Shown here piece by piece: positions 39,013-50,810 of a stretch of DNA of 64,000 nt (the stretch's first letter is position 1; each line of letters starts with the position of its first letter). Below the pieces are notes generated by a model. The model did no database searches and was not told the DNA's origin. It saw nothing but the letters and a program-made list of their open reading frames with translations. The translations under genes were made by a program, and so were the position numbers. Location: contig JAHLKI010000017.1 of NCBI GenBank assembly GCA_025602905.1, positions 434,001 to 498,000 on the forward strand. The letters are read 5' to 3'. Origin of the DNA: Phlyctochytrium arcticum (lineage: Eukaryota > Chytridiomycota > Chytridiomycetes > Chytridiales > Chytridiaceae).

Positions 39013-40932
39013 GAATATTAAACAACATTGAGACTTGGGTGGAGAATCTCCCTTTGGCATTGTGGGCTGATAGAACTACGGAACATATACGGGGAGCAGC
39101 CGATACATCCAACAGAAGAGGCAATCCCAACCTGGTGGACACTGCCATGGCAAGATAGATGTTTCAAATGCACCAAATTGCCCAATGAGAGTGTCAAGTC
39201 GTAGATGTACAAGCAAAGCTGAAAGCTTGACGACTCAAAAACAAGGATTACTTTGACCAAACACATTGGTTATGGCCAATTCCTTAGCTCTGGGGTTTGC
39301 GCAGCAAACCCAGATTAGGGGGAGGAGGCGTGGCCCGTGTGGGTGTGTTGTAGAGCTGGCCACTATGAGTTGGGAAAGTGAACTTTTGGGAAATCTTGGG
39401 ACTGACCCACAAATCAACTACCCTGCCAGCAACAAACAAAGCTTATGAAATGTTGTTGACAGCAAATTGGGGAAAGATTAGGAAAGCATAGGGGATGCAT
39501 TAAATGAAAGGGGAATATTGGTGGATCCTGTCTGTTTTTTTCTTGAAGCAATGTTTAGACAATAAAAAGTATCAAGAATAAAGCATCTTCAGACAAAAAA
39601 ATACCCGAATAACAAGAAACCTGGAAGCAGTAGGCACATCAGCTGTCTCTCTACTGAACCCTACAAACATGACAACATACCTCATGAACATCCCGTGTAG
39701 GTACCAGGATAGGCAGTCTGTAGGAGGAATGTTGCGTGCCAGATTGTGATTGGTTTTCATTTTTAGACCAATACAATGGACAGATAATTGAGAATTGCTG
39801 ATGTATGAGTTCTAGGTTCTTTTTATGTGATAAAGTGTGTGCTAACAATGCGGCATAGCTTTGGTTTGCTAACATTCTTACCCCTGTCATTGTCTAGATG
39901 TTGAAGCCACATACTGGCACATAGCCCAAATTGTATCAAGTTAGCCACAATACTGTACCATCCCAAATACAATGCTAAAGGCGCCTACTATCAGGTTTAT
40001 GGTTGCTCAATTGAAACCCCAGTCTGCCCATACACTATGCATCATAAACCTTTAAAATTGGTACCACTGAAATGGTTATTGTGCCACCACATGAGCATCT
40101 AATTCATGACACCATTCAAACCATGCGCTACAAGAAATTGCTTGATGATACCATCATCAACAAATACCACAAGTTGTACATTGAATATCCTAAAAGGCAG
40201 TCCTAACAGGTGTGTATAACATGCTGAGTTCAATGGTAGTTAACATTCTCAGGAATATTGTTTTCATCTGCCAAACAGACTACAGTACATATCTTCTATC
40301 CTGCGCACAATCAAAACGACATCATACAATGGAACATCTGGACTTTCCTGACTGGCCCACGCATTCCTATGGCTGTCATTGGTGTGGAATCATTTACAAT
40401 GTCAGCGTGTAACATTTTACTATTTTGGGCTCTCAGCACCGAGGCAAACGCCTGAACAACTATTGACATTATGGCACTTGTAATGGACTCAATTTACGGT
40501 ATCACCAAGATCTGCTACAACGCCAGCTACCTGCAGCGCACACAAGATGCCTTGAAATTTACACATGCTTAGGATTGATAGGAAAAGTTGAGAATATTCG
40601 AGCCACTGCCAACCAGGTCAAAATCCTCCGTGCAATTGAATTGAAATGTTTCCATGAACATCTGACTAAGTTCTTGGAACTAGAACAAGAGCGGGTAGAT
40701 GATTAATTAAAATCATACAAAAGATGGACTTACTTACCTTTGATAGCCTGTAGGATGTAACTTTTGAAGAAGATTTAGTAGATGCATACGATATACTCTG
40801 TTACTGTCCTTCCAGTACAACTCATTTCGGGAACACTGAAAATAGGTGTCTGGTTATGAGTAAATAACGGTCATGTGGAAAATTGACATGTACTGAATTA
40901 GACCCTGGAGTATTTTTGTGACAGAATGGAGT
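39013..40932. other. No gene recognised; one intron-like segment
   Basis: Degenerate sequence without recognisable domains. At 40210-40278 a GTGTGT...AAACAG segment contains AACATTCTCAGGAATATTG, resembling the intron core found in the first gene, so this may be a remnant of a related multi-exon gene. Confidence 0.35.
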
Positions 40933-41200
40933 CTGTCAGTACCTTTGGTATCCTCCGATAGATAGTCCTGGTCCCCAGCATCACTTTGGTATTACCCTTG
41001 TCCTAGTAGCCTTGTAGTTTAGTTTCAGCATTCCCTCGATCTTGACCCATCTCTCGACTTTGCTTGTCTTGCTCGCGTGAGGCTTAGCACGTGACCCCCG
41101 ACGCGTCTCGGCATGACATCATTACCTCGGAGCAAGTGCTGCGCACTGCTGCGCAAGATCGGATCTTCCCACAGAACATTGCACCTTTGCCCAAGACCAC
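40933..41200 (+). repeat. Diverged direct repeat, copy 1
   Basis: Begins CTGTCAGTACCTTTGGTA and shares CTTTGCTTGTCTTG-like and CTGCGCAAGAT segments with copy 2, about 671 bp downstream. Possibly an old LTR pair or tandem duplication. Confidence 0.55.
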
Positions 41201-41603
41201 AATCAACCGGAATCACGCCAGAAAGCACGCCATCTTCGCAATCAACCAATCAGCATCCAACACACGACAGCACACCACCCGGAGCCAATCAACACGGAAA
41301 GCATGCCATACCTAGGAACCAATGAGAGGAAAGCACACCACAGCACACCATCAACAAGCCAATCACAAAGGAGAGCACGACATTGGATTAGGCAGCAGGC
41401 CCGGCAAAGTAGGCATTGTAGCGGATAGAAAGGACATTGTATTTTAGTATAAAAAGGAGCAGTAGCACGCTCCCCAGTAGAATAGCGCCCAGGCCCGTCT
41501 TGACTTGTACCCAGTACCTTGTACCATTGTTTTAATCATATTTTCTATTGTCGTCAAAACCTCTGTCCCTGTTACTCGTCTTAATTTTTTTGCACGACGT
41601 CCA
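41201..41603. other. Sequence between direct repeats, LTR-like
   Basis: Contains TAGTATAAAAAGGAGCAG (TATA box) and CTCTGTCCCTGTTACTCG, which resembles the end of the old LTR at 52522-52735. Likely an LTR fragment of that family. No gene. Confidence 0.4.
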
Positions 41604-41870
41604 TCTGTCAGTACCTTTGGTAGATATTTCTTCTCCCCAGCAGCACTTTTGTAGTATACGTGTCCCAGCAGTCTTGTCGTTTAGTCTACACGATTTTCTC
41701 AATCGCCGCCCTCTGTTGTCTTGCTTGTCTTGTCATGCTCCTGATGTCCCATGCTATTGCATTCGAACATGGGCTGCGCATGCTGCGCAAGATGAGACTT
41801 GCCACGGAACATCGCACCTTGCAAAAGACCAGAACCAGCTCGCAGCAAACCATACCCACATACCTGAAGC
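41604..41870 (+). repeat. Diverged direct repeat, copy 2
   Basis: Second copy, sharing the CTGTCAGTACCTTTGGTA start and an internal TTGTCTTGCTTGTCTTG / CTGCGCAAGAT stretch with 40933-41200. Confidence 0.55.
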
Positions 41871-43451
41871 ATACGAAGCATACGAGAGCCCACCATTTCA
41901 AACAAAAAGGATGAAAAGCACACCATACCCACAGCCAATGACCCCACAGCCCACCAAAAATCGAGCCATAGGTTTAGACAGGAGTGCGAAAGTCTAGCCG
42001 ATAGGGTGGCCACTAAGGTAAGTAGTTGTGTGGTGGCACATTAAGTATTGGCCACACATTTGTTGTTTTGTTTTCTTTTGTATATCACATACCTTCTTTT
42101 CTTCCTCTGCACCGAGTTAAATCCTACCCCCCGACTCTCGGAACTTGCTTTTTTGACCGGCTCTTTTTACTGTCACTGGACTGTGATTTAGGTATCTTTC
42201 TGCAAGTTCCAAAGCTTCTTTAAAGCTATTGTCTTTTTCCCAAGATTTTTTTTTACATCATCTCCAAATCTCTACTATCTTCGGCATTTTGCCTTTATTG
42301 ATTTCAGGTCGTTTGCGCTTCTTTTTGGGTCCTGCAATTGATTGTTGCTTTCATACTTGCTGCTAAGTGCTGCACGGAAGGGTAGTTTTCCGGCATTCTA
42401 CTGCTTTCCGGGCATGTATTAGAGCAGCCCGTGATAATGTACTGTACCAGTATTGCTTCCCGCAGCGTTCCGAAGCTAGAAACACTTTCCTTCTCCGTTG
42501 CTGGTTGCCGGTTGAGATGTGCCCTACTTTCTTCTTGATATGAGTGACAATATCCATGTCCTCCATAATGGGCTTATCTTTTTCATTTCCGGTTCCAATC
42601 ATTACTGTAGTGCCTTGGCTGGTGCGTTGCTTGTAGTGAATTTCTCCCCGTCTCAAGTGATAAGCTGGCCGACTAGGCCGACTATGACAATAATTGCTTG
42701 GCTCCTTGCGAAGCAGCCTGTGATGCCCACATCGAGAATGTTATCAAATGCCATTTGTTTTTTGCTTTACTTTTGTTCTCTCACAACTACCCACAACTTC
42801 CCACAGTTATTCTGGTCTCCACTCACAAGGTCCGTGGCTGCGCATGTTCCTCGTGTCTCTCAGTCACAAGCACGTGGAACTGTGCCACAACGCCACACGG
42901 GTATCCTTGACCTGTTTTGCTTGTGAGCGAAAGTATCCTTGGTCTGTTTTGAAAGTATCCTGGGTCTCCAGTCACAACCACTAAGTAGCCTCAAAGTATC
43001 CGGGTCAAAATCGACTTTTATACGTATTGAAGACATAAAATACCAGACAGACACCATTGGGCGGGTCATTTATGAATGACATGAGACTGGGTGGTAGTTG
43101 TTTGTAGTATGTGCCATGTACGGTGGCCAGAATGTGGTTTGATTTCTGGGAATTTTTGGCAGACGCGTCGAGAGCTTCAGGCAAGCTGGTTATCCAATAG
43201 TAATATGCAAGAACATGCACTGCTATCCACCAAATCCGTACTCAAACTACTTTGTGGAGGCTTAATATTGCATTTAGCACGATGGTAGACCATTTTATAA
43301 AAGAAAAACTATAACAATAAATGAAAATGTGACAAGAAATGAAGGGGAAATGAAAACTACGCCGATAAATAGAAGGAACTAGACGAACTATGTACAAAAC
43401 CACGCTGCAAACGAAATGATAAGGAGAAGACTGTACGCCGCCGAGAGAAAA
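41871..43451. other. No gene recognised
   Basis: Low-information sequence with short overlapping frames on both strands; nothing supported. Confidence 0.4.
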
Positions 43452-45428
43452 TTAGTTTGTGGTCAGATAGGTGATAATATCATCGCCGTGCTCCAGCAGC
43501 ATGGCCTGGAATCTGGCCAGGGACGGGGCTACTCTACCGAGGCCTAATCTGTAGTAAACCAATAATCGCATTGTTAGAACTGCTACGAGTTTAATGTCCG
43601 TCTAAAAACAAATGAACCTGGTGTGTATCGCGAGTCGCTCCTGCTCCAAACGCTGGGCAGCTTGTAGATTGGTACTAGCTGTAGCCGAGGCTAAACGCGT
43701 CACAGCATCGTAGAGAGGCTTGCGCTTACTCCAAAACTGTCGGTCGGACGGGCTGTTCCTCCACCTCGCTTGCCACTTGTCTTCAAGCTCCTGTGCACAC
43801 AAGTTAGCCAAGAGTTGGCAAAAGTAATAATGAACAGCACAAGGCAACCTTGCAGGGTAGTCCACCCGCGGGACCAACTTCATACTCTGTCCATGCGGCC
43901 GTCACCGTTTTGATCATCCGGCATTGCTTCTGCACGGGGACCTGCTCTACTTGAGCTGCTGAAAATCAGTGACGTGCTGTCCGCGTGATATAACCGTAAA
44001 TGACGAACCTGCGCTAGTGTCTGCCTCTCCCCCATTTGCGTTGTCACGATTTCCGGGAGTTGTCGCTGCTGCTGTAATGGCTGTAAAGAGTTAACCAAAA
44101 ACTGAAACGTGAATGCACAAGCAGACATGAATACCTGCTTGGGGTTGTGATTGAAGACCAGCAGCTCGTTGGGGCGGGAGTATGGTTGACTGGGAAGAAG
44201 ATGATGACGTGGCGTCTGTCCGTGGGAAGAGTCGCATAAGGGATTGACAACCCTCGCGATTCCCTACAAGATGCGCCTCGGTGTTTCTTGCAATCTGAGC
44301 CATAACAGTCGTTGCAACATCGACAGCGGCAGTGGGACCGCTATCGCGAGCAACCAAAATGGCGTGATAGGCATTAACGGTTTGTTGCAAGCTTAGTATG
44401 GTGTCTGTCAGCCGAGCAGTAGTGCCGATCAGAGTAGACTGCCGCGCGTCGAAATTTGCAAGCTGGGTATCGACGCGGTCAATCTGATACCTGGGTTAGC
44501 TAGGAATATCTCTCAAAACTCAAATTCGCACAACCCACCCTCTCAACTGTGCTGGCAACGTCTAGACCGATGACTTTCATGGCCAAATCTTGTGTGGTGA
44601 GGCGGTCGTTAAGAAACGGTGCAATAGCGGCAAAGGTTGAGTCTCGGGGGTTAACTGCTGTTGCCGCGACCTGGAGATTATGATCCCTGTACTGTAAGTA
44701 TGCGGGAGTTTGAAAAACAGGGTGCTTCCATATGACGTGGTTTGGGTACATCTGCATCAAAGTTGGCGCATCCTGGCAGATGACCTTGCGGCAAGCCTTC
44801 ATGCACCGCAAGAACCCCAGGGCTGCCAACATGCCCGCACTCTCGGTGTGAACTTGATGGCATCTTTCTTCCAGCTCCTCAATCCACGGGAAAATGGATT
44901 GTAGAAGCTCTTGCGGGACTGGCACCGCTCTAGCTAGAAAAAAGCAACTGCCATTGATCGGAAAGTCTCCTAACGCACGGATGGCTTGATAGGGCAGGCC
45001 GGTGGTATAGGCTCCGTTTTTGGCATCACGCGCCCAACCTCCCATTCGGCCATTCTGATCCCCGTCGACTCCCTTGCGCTCATTTTCCATGGCAGCCCAC
45101 TTACGGCAGCAGTGAGTAACTTTGGAGGATAAAACACCGCACGCGTCCAGCGCAGTGCGTTGCAGGTTGTACTGGGTATCATAACTGATCCCTACTTCTT
45201 CCTCCGGGTCGTCCTCTTCGTCCTCCACAGGATCCTCGCCATCCCAGACTCCAATAATGATGGGTTGCCTGGCCGGCCCTTTTGCTTTGCGTTTTCTTTT
45301 GCGAGTCGCCATGGCTGCTTGTTGCTGATCGGAGGGCTGGCAAAAACACATGAGAACGTGATGATTTGAACACCCATGTCTGCCAAGCGCCTACCTTCAT
45401 GAAAAAAATGTTGTACCATTCCGCGGAG
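43452..45428 (-). pseudogene. Ndc10/Crypton-like tyrosine recombinase, C-terminal part
   Basis: Continues the gene at 52736-54144 after an LTR insertion. SAEWYNIFFMK (45428-45395) joins, through an intron at 45337-45394, to a basic linker and the catalytic region: KVTHCCRKW (H-x-x-R-like), GRMGGWARD and AYTTGLP with the nucleophile-position Tyr, then QDAPTLMQMYPNHVIWKHPVF, a hallmark stretch of the Ndc10 domain-2 family. Another intron follows VERV, then a coiled coil (IDRVDTQLANFDARQSTL...) and a GCR1_C DNA-binding domain (WQARWRNSPSDRQFWSKRKPLYDAV). The final exon ends at the TAA at 43452-43454. Exons look intact; only the LTR breaks the gene. Confidence 0.7.
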
Positions 45429-45632
45429 TAACAGATCCTAATCTGTTAGTCATATTTATCTTCCCACGCTTCCCCAGTACCACCCGATCAAGCTCTCACG
45501 ATCACGGCCGTCAGCCCAATACTTCCCCGTACCATCATGGAATTCGCCACCAGCATATGAAATGCCTTCGGACCAATCAGACAGCCAGCGAACCCGAGAA
45601 TGCACCCCATTGGTCAGAACTTCCTACAACGC
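45429..45632 (-). repeat. Old LTR, left fragment (split by element D)
   Basis: Begins GTAACAG and continues past element D at 52522. It sits exactly at the break in the Ndc10-like reading frame; the eroded duplication GGA(CA) flanks it on the left, GGACA on the right (52736-52740). Confidence 0.65.
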
Positions 45633-45868
45633 TGTAGCGTTTTCGGGTAAAAAGTGGTATGGACGGTAATGCACCTTCCCAGGGTGCGTGAGTCGGGTTG
45701 TGTATTGCTTTAGCGCAGAGTAAAGAGAAAGCGTAAAGAGTCTGAAAATGTACAGTGCAGGATGGGATATACAAAAAGAAAAACAAAACAACACGTGTGA
45801 TGTGGCACGGCACTGCGCTGTTTGCGCAGTGGTGCGGACAATGCGCAGCGAACCACGAGCCCGCTGCA
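45633..45868 (-). repeat. Element D 3' LTR
   Basis: 236 bp, TG...CA, same as 52286-52521. Preceded in element direction by the polypurine tract CTGAGGGGGG. Confidence 0.93.
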
Positions 45869-46551
45869 CCCCCCTCAGACTCGATGCTGGAAAGAGGAGC
45901 GAGGCTTCAGATCAGGGTTCGTGTGTCAGCAGAAAGATTGAAGTATCAGGTCACCAGCACAACCTCACCGGGCAACTATACACCGAACACGCCAGACGTG
46001 TATAGAAGCCAGCGGTGCAAGTGAACAAACCGAACAACGCCAGACGTTTGGTCACCTGAATTGTGTTGGATCACCTCCAAGTCAATTTCACTGTTGTCAC
46101 AGGCATGAATAGCTGCTACTTGCAGCTTCCCCGAGACTCTCGTTGCAGATTGTGCAACAACCGTGTGCGCATGTTCGCACAGGTACGAAGGTAAGGATGT
46201 GTTTCCTTGCGTTGAAGGAAATTACGCGTAATGACGGAGATAAATGTTTCCCCGGCCTCTCATCACCTATGCATAGATGATGCATCAACTCAGCTCAGGC
46301 TGATCAGGCCTACCGGAGTTCTGACGTGCGAGACGCGTCGTCAGCAAGGAGCAACCTTGGATGTGGGTCTCAAAGTGTTGAGATGGTGCGCGCGCGTAGG
46401 TAGTATCAAGATATGGGATGGGAGGTCCCGAATAGTAATGAATGACGTGAAGTGTTGCAAGAGGACACTCGTTGCTTTGATAGCAGTCATGCGGTATTCT
46501 CTCATTGAGAATGTGATACTTTGAATATGAAACACATCTTCCTTGACGTCA
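45869..46551 (-). other. Element D 3' untranslated region
   Basis: Carries the polypurine tract (45869-45885) and two GAACA(A)CGCCAGACGT copies (45985-46000, 46032-46047), as in element A. No gene seen. Confidence 0.7.
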
Positions 46552-49500
46552 CTAGCGTTTGCGTTGTGAACGTTTCGATGGGGGCTCGGCTGTAGACGAA
46601 ATGTCAGTTGCCGATGCTTCGTTTTGGGCTTTCTTTCGCTTTGAACTCTTGGGTGCTGAGGGGCGTGCTAGTTCCCATGCTTTCAGCGCGTCGGTTTGCT
46701 CAAGGTGTTCCCGCGGTTCCCAAGTTGAGTCCTCTGGCCCGAAGCCTTCCCATTGAACCAAGTATTTCCGCTTCTTGTGACGGATCCGCTCGTCCAGAAT
46801 ACGGTCGATGAGCCAAAGTTCCTCGCTGTTGACCAGCACAGGCTCCGGCGCATCCTTCGTGGCACGATGGGTAATAGAGCCAGGTTTGTGCCACGGCTTC
46901 AGAATGTCGACATGAAATGTCGGATGTACCATACGCATTGGATGAGGTAGTTCCAGCGTGTAGGTATCAGGGTGCGGTCCGGTTCCTTTGACCTTGAATG
47001 GACCAAGCCAATCCTGGCGAAGTTTCTCCGGAAGCTTACCCAAAGCTGGAATGTGGATCCCTTTGCGTTTGAGTAAAACTGAATCGCCCTTCTCGAAGAT
47101 GAGCGTCCGCCGACCCTTGTCATGGTTCCTTGCTTGCACATCTTGTGCATCGCGTAACCGTTGTTGTACCACCCGTTCGATCTCATGGAGGGTATCAACA
47201 AACTTGGCTACTTGCCGATTTGTTGGCTGTGATATCTCCTGCAGACCTTCCCTGGTATGGTGTCCACCATTGACCTGTGGGAGGCGGCCTTTGTCGATCA
47301 TGAACGGGGCATAGCCGGTATTTGATGGTGTTGAGTTGTGGTGAAACTCAACCAAGGGTAGGATATCAACCCAGTTCTTGCCATCGCCGTCTATGTAGGC
47401 CTTCAGCACGTTTTTGACAGACTTGATTTTGCGTTCGCATTTGCCGTCTGTCTGCTGATGTCGAGCGGTCGCCACCTCTAACTTGATACCGAGAGCAGCG
47501 GTAAAAGATTGCCAAAATTCGGCTAAGATGCGGCTGTCGCGATCGCTGACAATGACCTTGGGAGCACCTTCGTTCTTGAAGAAGTGCTGGGTGAAGAGAT
47601 ACGCAAGCTCTTGACTCGAAACCTCCATGTTGCAAGGGATGAGGTACACACGTCCTGACAGATAGTCGACTATGACCAGGGCGGCATCGTAGTAGTCGCC
47701 GTTATGGCTAGGTTTCCCCCCCCACGATTCCGTCCTAGGTAGTGAGACTAGATCCATGCCGATGGTGTGCCAGCGCTTATCAGGCACTGGGAGCGAGCGT
47801 AATAGTCCGACACCTCGTGCGGGACTTCGGAAGCGTTGACAAGTTGCACATGTGCGAACATAAGCTGCAACGTCGCGTTCCATAGTCGGCCAATGGTATT
47901 CTTGCAGCAGACGACCATATGTCGAATGTTTACCAGTGTGGCCACCCGTAACCAACGTATCGTGATATTGCGCGAGCAATGCACTTCGGAGGGCATCGGG
48001 TACATACAGGCGATCTTCGTAACGGAGCAAGGTGAGGGTTTCACCGTTTTTGCTTTTCTCCGGAAGGACTTCCACGGAATAACGCCGTTCAGGGACCGTC
48101 AAGGTGTGCGGCGCCGATGCCTTGTCTTCAAGTGTCTTTTGCATTTGAAGAGCGAAGTCGTCTGTAAGCAACAATTCGGCCCAAACCGTCAGGTCAACGG
48201 GGAGCTCGAGTTGTTGTGTTGCCTGTGCAAGTTGCTTCTTGGCACGTTTCTTGGCACGCGCAGCGTTGACCGACACAACAAGATTAGACTTGTCGCTCGG
48301 AGTGCTGGCGGAATGCACGGCGATGGCGTTGATCGTAACACGCTGGGCGCAATCAGCACATCGCGGGGCATAATAGGGGTTTCGGCTCAGGACATCGGCC
48401 ACCGTGTTCCATTCGCCAGGGAGATACTCAATGTCAAAGTCAAATTGTTGAAGGAACTCGACCCAATTCGCTTGTCGTCGACTCAAATGCTGCTGATCCT
48501 GTAAATAGATCAGAGATTTGTGATCGACGAACGCGCGGAAATGGCGTCCCAAAAGGAACTGTCGGTTGGCTTTCAACGTTTTGACGAGGGCGAGGAGTTC
48601 CTGTTCGTGGACCGGGTACCGTGTCTCCGCATCTTGTAATTTTCGGGAAAAATACAAGACCGGTCGCAGTTTGGGCAGGTTTTTGAATCCATGTACCGTC
48701 GTAGGTAACGGAGAGGGCATGGGGTCGTCTGCGTCAACTGGCTGAGCAAGCCATCCACCGATGGCGAAGCCGGATGCGTCCGAAAACACATAGACTTCTT
48801 TGGCAGGATCGTACGGCGTCAAAACAGGAGCCGTTGAGATTTTTTCTTTCAGTGTTTTAAACGCTGATATCTCCGAATCGCCCCATTTCCACGGGTTATT
48901 GCCAGACTGTAGCTCCGATAGGGGATGCGCGATCCTTGCGTACTCGTCAATGTAAGATGACAAGTAATTCGTCAAACCGAGGAAGGATTGAATATCTTTG
49001 AAGTTCTTGGGAGTGGCGAAATTGTTCACGGCAGCAACTTTGCTGTCCGAGATTCGCACACCGGATGTTCCCAACATATGACCGCAAAATTCAACCTCCT
49101 GTACTGCCCACGAGCATTTGGATGGTTTGACGTACAGAGCGCTTGATTCAAGAGTTGCCAAAACAGTTTCGACGTGCTTTTGATGTTCTTCAAGCGTATC
49201 TGAAAAAACGAGGATATCGTCAAGGTACGAGATAACATAGTCGTCGTACATGTTCCCGAAGACTTTGTTCATGATGCGTTGGAACGTTGCGGGTGCATTA
49301 GTCAACCCAAATGGCATGACAACATACTCGAAATGTCCAAAACGCGTCTTGAAAGCCGTCTTCTGGATATCACCTTCGCGAATCCGAACGCAGTGATAGG
49401 CCTCCTTAATGTCAAGAGAGGAGAAGTATTTCTTGCCAACGGTGCGGTGTCGCAATTCTCCAAGATGCGGCAAAGGTGTTCGGTCTTTTTTCGTTTGTTT

Positions 49501-49674
49501 ATTCAACCCTCGGTAGTCGATACAACAACGAAGAGTGCCGTCTTTCTTTGGCGCAAAGAGAACTGCTGCACCCCACGGGCTGGACGAGTGTCGAATCCAC
49601 CCTTTGGCAAGCAACGTTGTAATTTGCCGTTGAAGTTCTTCCAGTTCCTTCGGGCCCATTGCACGCAAGGGCAC
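46552..49674 (-). CDS. Element D pol (RT-RNase H-integrase-chromodomain)
   Basis: At least 1,040 open codons; the frame extends upstream without an ATG to about 49908, so the protein must be entered by frameshift or processing rather than initiated here. RT with YLDDILVFS (about residues 150-158 of this stretch), RNase [12 protein letters not shown], integrase zinc finger HTGKHST...CATCQRF, catalytic MDLVSLP, VSDRDSRILAEFW and DGKCERK, then HPTFHVDILKPW and a chromodomain (LIDRILDER...YLVQWEGFG...TWEPREHL). C-terminal basic tail. All catalytic residues are present. Confidence 0.95.
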   Translation of the reverse strand: MPLRAMGPKELEELQRQITTLLAKGWIRHSSSPWGAAVLFAPKKDGTLRCCIDYRGLNKQTKKDRTPLPHLGELRHRTVGKKYFSSLDIKEAYHCVRIREGDIQKTAFKTRFGHFEYVVMPFGLTNAPATFQRIMNKVFGNMYDDYVISYLDDILVFSDTLEEHQKHVETVLATLESSALYVKPSKCSWAVQEVEFCGHMLGTSGVRISDSKVAAVNNFATPKNFKDIQSFLGLTNYLSSYIDEYARIAHPLSELQSGNNPWKWGDSEISAFKTLKEKISTAPVLTPYDPAKEVYVFSDASGFAIGGWLAQPVDADDPMPSPLPTTVHGFKNLPKLRPVLYFSRKLQDAETRYPVHEQELLALVKTLKANRQFLLGRHFRAFVDHKSLIYLQDQQHLSRRQANWVEFLQQFDFDIEYLPGEWNTVADVLSRNPYYAPRCADCAQRVTINAIAVHSASTPSDKSNLVVSVNAARAKKRAKKQLAQATQQLELPVDLTVWAELLLTDDFALQMQKTLEDKASAPHTLTVPERRYSVEVLPEKSKNGETLTLLRYEDRLYVPDALRSALLAQYHDTLVTGGHTGKHSTYGRLLQEYHWPTMERDVAAYVRTCATCQRFRSPARGVGLLRSLPVPDKRWHTIGMDLVSLPRTESWGGKPSHNGDYYDAALVIVDYLSGRVYLIPCNMEVSSQELAYLFTQHFFKNEGAPKVIVSDRDSRILAEFWQSFTAALGIKLEVATARHQQTDGKCERKIKSVKNVLKAYIDGDGKNWVDILPLVEFHHNSTPSNTGYAPFMIDKGRLPQVNGGHHTREGLQEISQPTNRQVAKFVDTLHEIERVVQQRLRDAQDVQARNHDKGRRTLIFEKGDSVLLKRKGIHIPALGKLPEKLRQDWLGPFKVKGTGPHPDTYTLELPHPMRMVHPTFHVDILKPWHKPGSITHRATKDAPEPVLVNSEELWLIDRILDERIRHKKRKYLVQWEGFGPEDSTWEPREHLEQTDALKAWELARPSAPKSSKRKKAQNEASATDISSTAEPPSKRSQRKR

Positions 49675-49817
49675 CGACAGAGGTCTTTCTACGCCGTCGA
49701 TTTCAATTTTGAAGTCGTCTTCGCCCCGAGAAGGTGGTAACGTGCGTAGCTCTGTGAAAACTGTCTTCTTGAACTTTCGTAAGATTGGCAGTAACGGATT
49801 GTCTTCCGGAATGGACG

Positions 49818-50810
49818 CTAGCGGATCTTCGTCCGGAGCTTTTTGTCCATTGGCCGCGCTGTCGGTACTACTTGTACTTGCAGCCGCATCGCTCGGAGAA
49901 ATTTTTCAGCCTTGAGGTGGGTCTTGACGTCCTTGACCGAGGCGAGAGGTGATTGAAGGCGAGGCGAGTCGAGATTGCAGTCAAACGCACGTAAGTGGGC
50001 AGCATTGCAGGATGGTTGTTGCTCACGTTTTCGTGAAACCGGTCTTGCTTCGCATAGGCGACGAACGCCTTCAAACATGAAAGACATGCGAGGACGTTCA
50101 TCAACCTTGTCAATCTGGAGTCCTTCAAGGCCGAGAATGAAAGGTAGTCCCACAATGGCATCTACGCGTAATGGCGCAACAATGAACGGTAGCTCACCGA
50201 AGGAACATTTGTTGTGATCGCAGTAGAGGTCCAGGGCTCCTAGCATCATTCGATTCGACTTGAAGGTTTCTCCGTCGTCTCCCCATTCTACTTCGATAGT
50301 AGAGCTGGGTTGATAGGTTGGGAACTTATGTTGCCTGACCCACTTGTCGTTGATCATCAGGGTATCGCACCCGGTGTCGACAAGAATACGGGCCATCTTG
50401 CCATTCAACTTCGCATGAACGACAAAGGCATTTTGAGCAATTACCGGTTCAGGTCCACAAGCAACACGGCGTGGAGCATAACGATCTTCATCCAAGGAAC
50501 CTCCAATCGGTGCAACCCGAACAACGCCAGACGGCTGCATCGGTTTTGATGATTCCTTGACCTCCGATCGTGTATCTCCTCGTTGCGTAGCTTGTGATTG
50601 TGGACTCGAGGACTGAACTTCTTCGGTAAATGTAAAAGTGGACACAGTATTGATGGATACGGTTGTATTTGAATTAGAGAAGTTATTAAAAACAAAAGGA
50701 TTATCTAATCTGACCGAACCATCCTGCGGCAAACGACCTGTGTCGTTATTGCTTGCCGGATCTAGTTTTTTGGATCGCGGCGTTTGGCATTGGGACATCT
50801 GGCAGACCAA
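49818..50810 (-). CDS. Element D protease region (pro)
   Basis: -1 frame to gag, overlapping it by 49 bp. Linker rich in Asn/Ser/Thr, then a retropepsin with LVDTGCDTLMINDKWV (D-T-G) and AIVGLPFIL. It ends at 49818, after the point where the pol frame has already opened in yet another -1 step (overlap about 49818-49908). In element A, protease and RT share one frame, so D either uses a second shift or has suffered an indel near 49900. Confidence 0.85.
   Translation of the reverse strand: MVCQMSQCQTPRSKKLDPASNNDTGRLPQDGSVRLDNPFVFNNFSNSNTTVSINTVSTFTFTEEVQSSSPQSQATQRGDTRSEVKESSKPMQPSGVVRVAPIGGSLDEDRYAPRRVACGPEPVIAQNAFVVHAKLNGKMARILVDTGCDTLMINDKWVRQHKFPTYQPSSTIEVEWGDDGETFKSNRMMLGALDLYCDHNKCSFGELPFIVAPLRVDAIVGLPFILGLEGLQIDKVDERPRMSFMFEGVRRLCEARPVSRKREQQPSCNAAHLRAFDCNLDSPRLQSPLASVKDVKTHLKAEKFLRAMRLQVQVVPTARPMDKKLRTKIR

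Noticed and set aside
46231..46524. Small plus-strand gene near the end of element D
   Set aside because: It lies in the conserved 3' UTR of D and has no recognisable protein features.
49674..49910. Programmed second -1 frameshift between protease and RT of element D
   Set aside because: The local GAA AAA TTT is not a canonical X XXY YYZ heptamer and element A has these domains in one frame, so a simple indel is more likely.
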